Below, piece after piece: positions 37,701-52,200 of a stretch of 64,000 nucleotides of DNA. The stretch comes from Panonychus citri (taxonomy: Eukaryota > Arthropoda > Arachnida > Trombidiformes > Tetranychidae). Within the stretch, counting starts at the first letter, position 1, and each line of letters begins with the position of its first letter. The translations under genes were made by a program, and so were the position numbers. The notes beneath the pieces are model-generated. The model was not told the DNA's origin. It was given only the letters and a program-made list of their open reading frames with translations, and did not search any database. The stretch spans positions 1 through 64,000 of the forward strand of contig NW_026515549.1 in NCBI RefSeq assembly GCF_014898815.1. The letters run 5' to 3'.

Positions 37701-40700
37701 AAAACTTCTTATCGGGTCAGAAACAAATATATCTAGACTTCACATGTGCTGCCATACAAAAACATAAAGTTCGAACTCTTCACTGTTAATACTAATGAAA
37801 AGTCTTCAGTTTTAAACCATTTTCACTAGCGGATTTGTTAATCTTTTGATTTTAAGCTCTCGTGATATGATAAGGTGCTTAATCTCATCCCTGATTTCTC
37901 AAATTGATTAGTTGATTAGTTGATTTGAAATTCAGTTGAATCTTTAGTTCCCTACAACTTTTCTCCATTTTAAACTAGTTATCTAACCAAACCCCATCCT
38001 GAATTGGAACTTTTTCAGAAGGAAAAAATGTTTCTCACTCTGAATGAAAGATTCTGACAAATGATAATAATCTCTCCGTATAACGGCATATCTATGATGA
38101 TAATTATGATCACTTATCATTATCAAGATAATGAAAATAAGCAATTCGATGGGAATTATGATTCGGTCATATTACAGTGTTTACTCAGTCTTCAAGAATC
38201 GAGTATTTCTCGAACAAAAAGTCGAAAAATATTCTCAATGCTATTGATACGCTAGAATGGTTAAACCTCATTGAAACTCATTTCTCAATATCACCAAATT
38301 ATTATCATTGTTATTATTATGATTACAAACTGTATCTTTACTATGTATTTGTTATTTCGGGCAACATTTGTTACAGTAAATTGATTGGTTAGTTTAAAAG
38401 TATCATTAGAATGCGGAGAATCTACTTTAAGTGATAATGGTGAAGAGAATGATATGAGAAATATAAATCATAGAGAAAAATGTCAACATTCTTGTGAGAT
38501 TTTCTTTCACTATTAATGATAGAATGATGAGAAGTTTGAAAGTCACCGCAATGAATTTCAAGCACCATATGAAATAAAGGTGATGATATTATCATTTTTC
38601 GTTAGTATTTGCTTATAGGCATAAGTTGTAAATTTTCATTATTGAATTATCCTGAAAAAAGCATAAATATTGTGCGAAATACTTTATTCCTCCTCAGGGT
38701 GTTAAAATGTTGCCAAAGTTATAAAATCTTGAAACTTCCCCCTCCATACTAATAATACAAGAATTTGAATATATTCATTCAATATTAATACAATTTTCTT
38801 CATGATTTAGAATCGTTATTTAATTCAATGTATTTTATTATGATTATTCTTTAATAGCTTAATACTTTAATTTGATTTCTTATGCTTGTTTAGACACATT
38901 GAAAGATTAACCTTTTGTTTAAACTTCGATTTTAATCATCTATTTACCTGTTTTATGTGTCATATTATAACAGAATTAACTGCTGATCATGATGAATATT
39001 CAGTATAATTTATGTATAAAAGACTTTCAACTCTTAATCTTAATCTTACAAAGTTGTTAACATGAATTTGTTATGCTTGTTGACTGCCAAAGTCGAGAAA
39101 ACTCTATTAAATTGATTTAATTTGTATTACAACAATTTAATTAGATTAATAGCATAGTAGCAACGATTTACAATTCAAATCATTTTCATTTTTCAGAGAC
39201 CATGTTTTTCATGGGTTTATTGTGTTTACCATTTAGCTCAACAGGTCGTCAATATGATCAATTATAAGATTGAAAAAGTTTCCATCTTGAGAAGAAAGGT
39301 TAAAGAATTCTGCGATTAAGTAATAGCAGAACAATTAATAATAATTATTGTGCGAGATAAATCGCTTCTTTTTTATTCCTTGATTTAAATATCAATTCTC
39401 ACTAATATGCGATAATTGATTAAAAGGTTCTTTCCAAGATACAATCGAGATTTTTGATCAATCCCAGAAACTCACCTGAATATGAACAACTTCGAGATCG
39501 AATAGCAAATTAGGAAAATTTTTATTTTCATAATTTACCAAAATAATTATACATTTAACTGAGAACTATCATGAGAGGTTCATGATATAAAACCAGAATT
39601 GACTGAGAAAGTTAATGATGTTACAATGATTACTGATACAATTAATGAATAATTGTTACATCTATGCTATAATTTGATTGATTACATTGGAACAATATAA
39701 TATAATAATTGAGATAATTGGTTAAAAGTTTTTGATTCTCTCTCATCGCAATTGATTCAAAGAGATTCCCGTTAATTCATGGTAACAATGAACAAAAAAT
39801 GTGTATAAATGATAAATTTATATTCATCATTGTGTGTAGCATTTTATAAATATATTCATTAGATTCATGGGAATTATCATTTGTCTTTGCTCAATAAAAT
39901 CAACCCAAACTTACCTCAAGTAGTTTTAATCATAATCATTGATGATAATCAAAAGATTCACTGAGGATTCGCAAGTAAAAATGTTATACCTCGAATTGAT
40001 TGTAATATGTTGTCATTAGTTGATTTGGTTCTGTAATCAATCAATACCCACTGAACCATTGAACCAACAACAAACCATAACAATTGAGTTTTATCCCTTT
40101 TCTACAGGGTTTTCATGAGTATTCACCGACTCTGAATATTCAGTTATGATGAATTTAATATTACATTTATACACAAATACAAATAAATATATTTATGTCT
40201 CGCTTTTTGTATTTTGTTTATTGATTATGATGAATTAACTTGAAAATATTGACAATCAAGATAATTCACCTTGTGGGTATATTTTATTTCGTCTGTTAAC
40301 TTGATTAATTAACTTTTTTACCAATTGATAATCAACAGAGAATATGGTGATTTATGAAATGATAATGGTTAACTTTTTCATCATCACGAATCCTTTTCCC
40401 ACCTCTTTAATGATAATTAAAGGTTCATCGTTGATAAGTTTATCATTTAATACTCTGAGTAAAATTAATTTGTATTAACTGGCAATGATAATTGTTACAC
40501 TTTATTTCAGCCATGTAATTAATATTTCAGCTTATGTAATCATGGTAATTTTTAACCAAGCTAATTATATTCAATGCAATAGAAACAGTTAGTTCGTTTG
40601 ATTAGTTAATCAAATGGGTAAATGGTTTGAAGGGGCTTTTCGTCAATCACAACATTATATGTGGAAATTGTTATTATTCAATTGATATGATTTATGTTAG

Positions 40701-43700
40701 CCAATTAATCACATTGTTTGGAAATTCACAATTTAATTGACATGAATTAACTTGATTAACAAATTATTTCTCTCTTTGGATCTCGCTCGCAGAATCAACC
40801 AGTGAATTTGAACCTAAGTCAAAGTTGAGCAAAAACAACAGTAACAATGAAAGCAACAACACCCACCACAGCACCACCATCAATACAAATACCACCACGA
40901 CTCACAACAATACCAATAACACCACCACCGCCAGCAGTAATAACAGTAATTCGAATCACAAAGAACAAGAAATATCATTTGATAAATTAATACAAACCTC
41001 AAGTCAATTCCAGAATATACTTAACACTGTGGGCAACGAGAAACTGTTTACCTTCCTGGTTATGGCTTTCGTACGAGATAATAAAGGTAACATTGAACAA
41101 TGTTTAGCGAAACTCAAATTAGGTAAGTTACCTCGAGTTTTTTATTCTGTCCTTAGTTTTGCTCGTTTTGAAATCATTCGTTGATTGTTTTCACTGTTTC
41201 TCAATTTACGGAAAATTTTTACCGTTAATCTTTATTGCTCATCGAATATAAGTTGGAACATTGGTTACCATTTATTAACCAGGTCTTGCTTTCATTGGTG
41301 CATTTACAATAATCATCATCAATCTTTCCTTGAAGATGATCCATTCTGATCATGGTTGTTAACAATTTTAACGAATTGTCAACATTGATTAGTCCAATTA
41401 CTTGAGTGATAATAAAACCTTGAGAAATACTAATAGTTAATTTGAGGTTAATCATTCTCCAGGATGATATTTTATGTATATTAGTATGGACATAAAGTCT
41501 TAAGCTTAATTGGAATAAGAGAAATGATAAATCTCACTCGATTCATTATTTGTCTTTTTAAACTGATTATTTATGCAAAAAATTTTTTCTCTGTCCAATC
41601 GCGTAATAAAACAATCGAAAATTGGAACAAAATTAAAAGAAAAGATTCTGAGAAAATAATCTAACATTTAAATGGAAATAATATTTAATCTATCCAACAA
41701 TATCTTCATTGGACAACTCGTTTTCCATTGCATTAGATCTTGGATGATGATGATAATAAATACATAGTATGTAAGGGAAATAATAACGGTAATGATGATG
41801 AGGATGATGATAGTTATTAAGGATAACGATAACATGTGAGCTTATCCAGGATAATAACGTTATTTGCCATTGTCTTCATCCAGAATCAGTCTAATTGAGC
41901 AAATTTATTTTGTGTATTAAATTAATCTGTATTGGTCAGTTTACTATCTATTTTTATTAAGATAATATCTTGTCTCGTTTTTTATAATCCTTATCATCAT
42001 CATCTTATTTATCAATATCCTCCATGAATCCTTATCTTTATCCTTCACTTTCGCATCTGATCAATATCATTTATCATCTTTATCATCGACACTCAGTCTT
42101 GAATTTTTATTCTCCTCCTCAGGACATGATGATAAGTTGACGATTTTATCTCCTCCGCATCACCATCCTTCATCCTTGATCATGTTTATATTCACTCTTT
42201 AGTATCAATATCGTAAGAACTTTTTTCTGCCTTCTTCTTGAATTAGATTTTCCCCTTTTCATGGTGAACACTTAATAACAAGATAGCAAATTTACATTGA
42301 TATTATGTTGGATACAAGTTTCATTACTCGTATCATTTCTTGATTCTAATTTATTATTATAAAACAATTTGATTAATCACTCTCTCTTTATTTTCCTCTG
42401 TAGCTATCACACTAATTTAATCACAATTAATTTTGACACTTTGTTTGATAACTTTACTGACAGTTAACTAACTAGTTAAACTTTAGTTTTTGATTCAATT
42501 GCTTATTCATGTATATTTAAAAAATGGTTAATGTTTCAACAAGATTCAATTCAATTGTCAAATTGTTTCATTTGTTAACACTTGATGATGGTTGCAATTA
42601 ATGATTTGACACGATTTTAAGTTAATAATATAATTAATTACAATTGAGTTGACCTCAGGTTATCCGACTAAAATTAAACAGTAATGAATAAAGTTGCAAT
42701 ATGATTCAAACTTAAGTGATCAATTTAATTTGCATTTCAAATTGTACAATTCAAACGTAATATTAATTGCATACAATTTGTCCCACGAAAATAATGATTA
42801 TTTAGTCTAATTGTTGAAATTAATTATTCTACTAACTTGTAATCACCTTTTACATGTGAATTAAATTAACATCTATTGATAAAACTTGTCAAAAACTATT
42901 TATCCGTTTCAACGGATTGACAAAGTGATGAGTGTTGATTAATTGATTGTTGCTTTAGTTTTCTTGATTATTTGCCATTCAAACTCTCCCTCGTCCCCTC
43001 TGATTTAATTCAAAAGGGTTAACAGAATGATTAACTTAATCATAGACAATTAAACTAATTGTATAAACTTTGATAGATGAATATTATCGCTACCATTTCT
43101 TGTATTACTTTGTTTGAACTCGAACTTTTTTCTCGCTTCTCTCCCTTGTACCCAAACACTTATACTACGAGGAATTGAATGATTATAATGATTAATGGTA
43201 ATGAAAGTTGATTGATAGTTTGTTTATTTGTTAATCAAAATATTTAACAGTAAATTAAATTGCAACAATCAAGAGCTCATAATTTATTAACTTTGTTTGG
43301 ACTTGATTGTAATTCTCGGTGATGATGATGTTGAACAGACTGAATATAAAAAATAACAACAACTCAGGTAAAAGTTAGAAACCTATAAAAGTTTGATAAA
43401 ATTATTTCAGACGACCTATAACATTACAAAGATAAAGATGATGATAATCATGAAGTTCATGATGAGTTGAATGATTTGTATTCAAAGGATTGAAACCACA
43501 AAAACCTATCAACTAGTTGAATTTGCAACAATTTTCATGGACAAACTTTTACTCTTGTTTCCTCATTCTTAATTTTGTTCAAGTTCCTATTTTCATGATT
43601 ATAATGGTACTGTTGTTGTATATCATTTAATTCAAATAAAAATCAAAAGTAAAGAATAAAATTTAAAAATTACTCTTGCATCTTGTTTCACCATCAACAT

Positions 43701-44042
43701 GATGTTGATCGTTTTTCACATTCATTTTCTTGTGAACAAAATGATTTATCAATTTACTGTTTACTCAAAAGAAGAGGTTAGATAAGGTTAACATGTAAGA
43801 AATGAGATGTAATGATAATTCAGAATAACATGATGATGCTGAGTTACATGGTCATTGAAATTTTCATTCCAATAGTAGGAAATCAACTAGGCGAATGAAT
43901 TTTGAGAAGCTATTGATTGGTTCTCCGAATTTGAATACATTTTGAATGATTTTTTCTTCATCTCTTTTTCAAACCTCATCTTTATTTCTTCATACATTTT
44001 CCTCATGTTTATGACGATGATAATGATGATTGCAAAGAAAAA

Positions 44043-44096
<54 letters not shown>

Positions 44097-46243
44097 TAGT
44101 CTCATCTTATGTATAACACGCTAACACAAACATCCTCTTATTGAGGTCGAACTTTCAATTTTTTTCTCTAGTGAACAGTTCTGGATGAATTTTTGGAAAG
44201 AGTTCTTAAGATTCAACAGTTTTCTTTTCTTTCAATATTCTGATGGAAATTCCAAGCTCCAAGAAAAAAATGATAACATGGACTTTATATAATCATTATA
44301 AAGTCCATTTGGATAAGCGAAGGCAAAAAAAGATTTCTCTTCTTGAGAGAACTGAAATTTTCATGATAATTCGACATTTAATGAGATAGATAAAGTTGCA
44401 ACATATGCACAGATTTTCGGTCAAAATAAAACTAAAAATAATCCACATTTTGTCAGAAAAGTTCTCATAAAATCTCTGAGTAGGTTTGATATTATTAATA
44501 ATAATTCATCCACCACCCACTTATCTAGTTACTCAATAAGTAGGATTCAAATTTAATTCATCTTGTGATATTTTAAATCTATCTCATCAATCAATAATAT
44601 GGTAAAAATGATAATACACTTATAAGAATGTAATCAGAGTCTTTGCATCATGTAAAATGTTATCTAAATGATGATGAGATGAAATATTCATGATGAATCC
44701 ATTTTGTTATGAAAAAAGATTTTAGATAATCAAAGTTCTGTCTCTTCGTATTGATACATTTTACAATAACAACGAGTAACTGGAACATTCCCTGAACTTT
44801 TCAGTCATTTTATTCACAGTTAACGTTAATCAAATTAACCTATTATCAAGTTGATTACATAAATGTTTCAATATGCTGAATGCAGTTCGATGATTAGGAT
44901 TAAAGAGCAATAAACATAAACAATTCGAACCTTAATGATAATCAAAAACTATACCATGAGGGTACACCTTGAATTCAATTGAGATATTACCGAGTTCGTG
45001 CTAATGAGTTGAATAGCTGTTGAACATTTCATGACGGTAAAATAATACAACACCCACTTCAATCATATAATAGCATATGATGATATAAGCTGAGTGATGC
45101 TTTTTATCAAATCTCTGTTAGTTTATATCAAAGGTAGTACACCGAAAGGATTATCCTCATTTTCAATCGTTATCCAGCTTTTGCAAAGTTGAGTTATTAA
45201 ATTTGTTACCTGAAGATTCAAAGCTCTGAAACGTTTCTTTTCATTATGCAATGAACTTGCTCAGGTAACAGTTTCTTTTTCTCAGAATAACTACTGTATT
45301 GATTATTGAGAAATGTTCAAGATTAATGAAGGATTAATACTAATTATGCTCAGTGAGTATTGTTTGTTAACAATGATAGGGATATCGATTAACATTGATA
45401 CATAATGACGGCTTAAAGCCAAGTCTTTAACTCGAACCCACCTCCACTCCCCACTCACTCTCACATCCACAAGACACAAGACACATCACCACCGTAATAA
45501 TCATTATTTTAATTTAGTGTTAGTCATTGATTACACACGCTAATATACAGCCGAAGACTTTGAGTTTGCAACTAATTTTTAAATAATTCACGCAGTTGAA
45601 TATAATCAATGAGAGATAAAGTTAAACCAGAGTTATGATAATAAGTTTGTCCACTAATTTGAGTGATGTAGTCTTAAAGTGGTCAAATGATTAGATATCA
45701 AAAGTTATCTTTACTTGATTACCATTAACTGTGTGAATGATTTAAAAAGTGGTTGCAAACTTAAAGTCTTTGGCTGTATTTTTGACAAGATTTCAGCAAC
45801 TCAAATTTAAAAACTGAATCAGAGTTAGTGATTACAATTATCGTGGAAAATAAATTTTTCAGTCACAATAATATTAAAAGAGGAAAAAGGAAGAAAAAGT
45901 AGAAAGATGAACAAATTAGAATTGTTTCTCACTCAATGAGATGTAATTTCATGATAAATTAATAGTATTTTATCAATGGAAATGAAAAAATTTAAACACA
46001 AAGAAATATTTTTGTTTGCAACAACTGATACATATTAATGATACAAAACGATTCTGATTCCACCAGGATGCCAACAATGAACATTTTTGCTTGGTAATTG
46101 ATGACTCAAAGCTTAGATAATCTAATTGTTTATTATTTCATCTCCAGTCTCTGAATACAATGAACTTTTTTAATAGCAATAAATTAAACCGTTAAATAGA
46201 ATTGAAGTTTCAACTGACCTTGCAAAATGAATTGTTATGTTTT

Positions 46244-46292
<49 letters not shown>

Positions 46293-49200
46293 ACTGATAA
46301 GTTATTTTTCTCATTATTAGTTGGTCAAGCATTTTGACCATTAACTGGACACAGGAATTTTGCCATCTCTCGGCTACTACAGTATTATTAGTTGAATATA
46401 TCATTTAATCACATGGTGAACAGCCTAATACAGTATGTAGCTAATAGCACGTCCATTTAACTTGGATAAGATGAGAATCAAATTTACCGTGAAATTGGTG
46501 AGCAATTTGTTGTGCTCAGCCGTTTTTTCAATGATAATTCAAGCTAAGTTCAAGTTAATTTCATGATTCCCTGGTGAGTATTCAACTGGTTTAACCTGTG
46601 TGAAAAACAGCAACATTTACCTCCCCATGTGATAATATTTAATACTAATAATGATTATAAAAAGTAATAAAGAGACAAAAAAGAGAGAAATAGTTAACTT
46701 TATATTCAGTGAGAGATGTAGAGGGTATTCGTTTAATAACAACTGAATTTGCTAGATTGATGAGAGTTCCTATGAGATGTGAGATGATAAAGAATGAAAC
46801 ATGAAGTATCATGATAATTTTTTTTCTTGTTCATTTCATGCATGAAAAATATTCTTTTTGAATTTCCGTTCTCTCTCTCTCTCTCTCTCTCTCTCCTAAA
46901 TACAATATCCATGTTAATATGTGTTATATTTACAACTAACTCTAGACTTTTTTATTTATATTTGTTATCTTTCATTTCTGGAAATTCAATTTTTCAAATT
47001 TCTCCATGTACGATGTCTAAGGTGTTATCATGAAAAGTTTTGTGATTCCTTGCTGAGTCGAGACACAACTTTAACTATACTTGCTTCTGAGGTTGTTGTC
47101 GCAATCATCTAGTTAGTATCATGATTATTGATCTTTATTGTTTATTATTACATGATTGACCCACTTAGAAGCTACTTGTTATTGAGACAAATTCAGTGAA
47201 AATAACACTTGGAACACTTTTTCTAGTTCCCTTCTTCCCTGTACCTGTGTTTTTGTCTCTCTATCATCCATTTTTGAAAAAGTTCAGAAAATTGAATCAA
47301 TTCAGGCAAAATGAATGGCAACAGTTATTGCTTCGTGTAAATGCAGCAAAAACTGATTCATGGTGTAGAACTTTCAGTTTTCTTACAGTTTCTCTCTCTC
47401 ATCTTCAGACTTTTAGAAGAAAATTTTTTTCATATTCACGACTGAAAAGTGCAAATTTATACAACTACAACTCACTGTTGATGGTAGGAAATGAAATTAA
47501 TCATAAACCAGAACTTTCTTGAATCCTTACATTTGTTTTCTTCTAACAAAGTTTTTCAGCTTCTTTATTTTTATCAATGTTAATTAGCGATACAGCATAA
47601 TAGCCACCTAGGTTTTTACTCAACTTAGTAAATTATTGATTACTTAGACTTCCTAAATTTAATTGACGTAATAATTAAGCACAATCTAATCTTGGGTCAC
47701 GCTCATTAGTTGTGTGATAAATAAAAAAAAACTTATTAATAAATATTTAAGTGTAAACAGCTTAATATGTAAACAATGAATTCAGGAAGTCAATCGTGAT
47801 TTAGAAAATTTGACATTTGATTGAAAAAATTAACAGTCACTGTTAATCATTAGCTCAAAAATTAAATTAAATAAATCATAGTGTTGAGTTGTCCACTGAT
47901 TGTCGCGATGAGAAAAAACTGCGACCTAATTAACTGGAAATCATGAAACATTAACACGAAATTCATTATATTGAACAATGAAACAAAATCAACTTCCATG
48001 CAGATAAACTGAGCCTAACTTATTCAATTGGTAGTAAAACAAGAACTCACAGTTTCAGGCCTGAGTATCTATTGAAAACTTCATGATAGCTTCACACTGA
48101 ATACAAATGAATAAGGTGAAAAACTGGATTCACTGAATAAACAGATTGTAGACAAATTCACTTGTACATAAATTTTTATCAATAGTGAATTCATGCCTCA
48201 ATATGAATTTGGGATAAATATACATTCAAGTAAATACTTTATACCATGAAATAACTTGTGAATATTTTCAGGGGGAAATTTCCTTGCATGATTATCATCA
48301 AAAACAGTTTTTGCTCTTGCTTATTTTTGGTTTGGAAGCAAATTTCATTATAAAAAGTTTCAACTTCTCTTAATTATGTCAACAGCGGAAATCAAATTGA
48401 TGTTGACAATCAGGTTACAATTTAAATGGAAAATCTGTCTCGATATTTATTAGAATAGTCTGAGCATTCGTTTGCAATTTTGATCCATCTATCGTTTCAT
48501 TTTTGTAACATTCATTTATTTAGTTTACCTTTTGAAACATTCAACTCACCTGACATACCTGAACTCGCTCTGATTTACCTGATGTGATATTGATGATTTG
48601 TTATTATGTTGGCGTTTTTTTAATCTTTGATGCTGATCCTGATTCTCCATGTTATCATGAATTTTGATCGCATTTTAAATGAACTTTTGTGTTATGGAAG
48701 TTGATAGTTTTTTTATCTCAACTGGATTGAAAGTGTCAAAAATTTGGCTAGTTGCTTGAGTGATGATGTTCAATAATGGTTTTAATCTAATATTAATAAC
48801 CAGTAAATTAAAGTTGCTCGAATAAAGATTTTCATTTGATTGTATTCAGCTTTTGATTGCTGAACTTTTCATCGTGAAAAATTGAAAAGGATTGAGGTAA
48901 CTGATCAGAAATTCTCAACTTTTCTATTCACCTTTCATCTTGAATTTCAGATATTTATTCATTTGCATTTAATTGAATCGAGATTCAATGTCTAAAAGTA
49001 GAAGGCATCTTTTGATTCAATCGATGTAATTAGAGAGAAATACTATTTGATGTTGTTAAGATATTAAATCAAACTAAGAGTCAATAAAATCATACTCACT
49101 ATCTAATGTTTGACATTCAAACAAATTCATAAACATGAATTATCGTTGACTCTGTGACATTAAACTATTAGTAATACAAATGATAACGATCATTGACAAT

Positions 49201-52200
49201 TGTTTCATTGATGATGTTCTACTTGATTGATAAATCAATAGATGGATTTGTCAGGTTGTGTCTCAATGTCATCCAGCCATATTTTCTTGCTCTCTAAATT
49301 ATATGCAAACTTTACGGACAATAAATGACCTTAAGTATTAATGATAATATGATCAGTGAAGTTATCAGTACAAAAATTACATAAAAGACGAATCATGAAT
49401 TTTACTTATGAAAAAGGATGTTGCCTGTTGCATGATATGAACATTACACGATAATAGCCATAGAAGAGAAGGTAAATAATCAGCTGAGAATAACTTTCTA
49501 TGCTTATTTTATCTCTCAATCAATTTTATCTTATGTTTTGTTATCTTCTTTGTCCATGTTCAATTGAGTTTCTATTCAATTTGAATGAATTTTTTTCTCA
49601 AGAAAATAAAATGCTCACTCTTATGATCATTATCCACATTCTCAATTCCAATCTCACCTTTTCTCCTTTATTATCACCATAATCATCGTCTGATGAATAA
49701 AAGTAATGGTAAACTAATTGAAGGTAAAAATTTCCAAATAACTAAACGTAAATTAAATAATAAAACATTGAAACAAAACTATTATTAAGAGTGAAAAATT
49801 GATTCAAATTGGGAATTGAAATCACCGAGAGAAAAAGTTGCCTCATTTATCTACGATCGATAATAATTTACTGTAATTTGCATAGAATATAAAATGAACA
49901 CGTAAATTCTCATGCAAATTTCAACGAATCCAATTGAAAACTGAATCAAGGTAACAACAAAATACAATAATAAAATAGTAACATGAATTATTGTAAAGTC
50001 TCGAGAAAACTTTGCCTCTTTCAGCTTCTGCTCGCAAATTGCTACAATTTAGTGAGATTTTGACTTGTACAATTTTTGATGATCATCCTACTGAACCCAC
50101 CTCGAAGACAATTCACCAATTATATTGACAGAATAGTTTCCCACTCCCTCGAAATAACTGGCTGGTATTGGGTTAACCTTAAAATTCAATGGGAAAAATA
50201 GTCGAACCCATTGAACCTTAGATCTGTTGGATGTTTCTTGTCAGTTTCATCAAGAGGTCTAAGTATCAACATTTACCTTGACAAGAGAAAAAGACAAAAG
50301 GTTTTACAGTTTCTCGTTAAATTTAACGAGGCCCAAAGAAATCGTATCTGACCACATTTCTTTTCCATGTCAATGGATAAAGAGGAAGATGATGATGATG
50401 ATCTCAATTGTTTTCTACCCATTCTCTCAACATTATTGCTGTTGATCACAATTGGGAATAGTTTATACTTGGACAGGTCATTTTACTGTCATCCAATAGA
50501 AATTTTTGTTGTTGACCTGAACCTTTATTGATTTACCTTTTTAACCAGAAGTCAAATTATCCAAGGTTAATTTGAATAATCTGTCTGAACTTTTAGATTA
50601 GCAGTGGTCATTTACTACCACTATTGACTAGAAAGATGATGTTGAGTTAAATTGTTATTGTATCAATGAAGCTCAATATAATATCATTGATTAGGAAGCG
50701 TCAGTTGAGATTTCATGATAGTAATCAGATTCTGTCAATAAGTGAATCAAAATATATCAGGTCTAAATGAACATGTTCTTTGTTACTTGTTGTCTACCTT
50801 GACATGTTCATTTTCATCATCACATTATCATCTTTTTTCGTCTTCTTCTTCCTGATTGTGGTTCTCTAGAGAATTGATGGAAAACGAATGATCTTTAATT
50901 TGCTTTGATGAGAATCAATCAAACAGATTGATTCTCTTTCCAAATAGAAAACAAGAATCCACTTGTTGCAATAGAAACAATTGAGAAAATGAAGATAAAA
51001 TGATGATCGACTGAAAGAGAGACGAAGAGAAAAGAAATCGAGAAATCTTTTTAAAGAATGTCAAAGACCTGGAGTGTCAAGTGACAGGGTGATGGTGGAA
51101 AAGAGGATGAGTAGATAAAGATAAATGTATTAATAGTAAGAGATGTTGGTGATGGTGATGATGATCAAGAGAAGAAGATGAAAACAACATGATGGTAGAG
51201 TAGGAGGAGTGAGAGAAGAGGGTGGGGTAGCCTGAGAGATAGAAATATTTGACGATTATGTAATAATCATGAATCAACACGAAAAACCATTTAAATCACG
51301 ATCAACATCAAATTTGACAGATTAATTCATTTGGAATCATTTCTGATTTTCCATTGATTATTTTACCTCAAATTTACAATGGCCTTGAAGTTATCTAATT
51401 ATGTTTGATGGGTCATTTAATTGTAATCGGTTTGATTTGATTGATTCAATGAAGCAAAAATCTAACTTGATACTTTTAATAGCGAATACTTGAAAAGCGC
51501 GGGAAATTCCATGTCTTCATATCTCTTCAAACTAAGACCTTCTCCCTTAATAAACTCTAGTCTGAAATTTGTTTAGAATTTCTTTCTCTTTTTCTCGAGA
51601 CGATTTCCATTGAACATTATTTTAGGTATTCATCTCCATCTTCATCTTCTCACTTATAAACTTTTCTCCTTTCACTCAATCTCACTGAAGCTCTATCGAT
51701 CTTTCGTCATCTCAGGCTAGTAACCCGAGAATCGGTTATTAACCTTAGTCTTTCTATTTTTTTCTCATCTTCCATCCTCACTCTTCTTCTCTTATATCTT
51801 CTTCTGTCGACCTTGTCTGCTACAGAAAAGGCCATAAACATGATGATAATGACCTGATTCTATTGGTTAGTATCACCAGAGAATACTTTTGGAACCAAAA
51901 ACTTTTGCATACAGACTAATCCATTGAAATCAATTCGAGAAAAAAATATAGATCCAATACTATTTCATAGAAATAATAATTTGTGTTAGAATTTGATAAT
52001 ATGTTCGACCCTACATCTTTATGAGAGAAAATTGGAAAATGAAATTTTCTCTTTTTCATGGAAATTGTGAAAAAAGTTGAACGTTTTTACCTTGTCTGTT
52101 ATTTAGAATAGCAGTCACTCAGACTCAGTAGTTGTGAAATTTATCGTAATCATTGAAACAAGTTTGCTGTCAACTCTGCTACTATCAAGTAATTATCAAA

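Larger units (their letters stand above)
22322..40792. other. dsx intron 2, 18.5 kb
   Basis: Mostly A+T-rich with GAT/CAT-rich stretches. I find (CT)n tracts (28170-28208, 34374-34406, 34705-34742), a candidate terminal exon (27369-27484), a possible internal promoter (29933-29990), a coding relic (37365-37514) and short palindromes. No complete nested gene on either strand. Confidence 0.7.

Noticed and set aside
47196..47522. 108-codon frame in dsx intron 3
   Set aside because: Starts at GTG, composition is mixed but unrecognised, and no good donor or phase-compatible acceptor defines an exon.
50025..50128. Phase-1 candidate terminal exon in dsx intron 3 after CCTCTTTCAG (35 codons to a TGA)
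   Set aside because: So many acceptors exist in 14 kb that a short open stretch in one phase is expected by chance; no recognisable sequence. Junction reads would reopen it.
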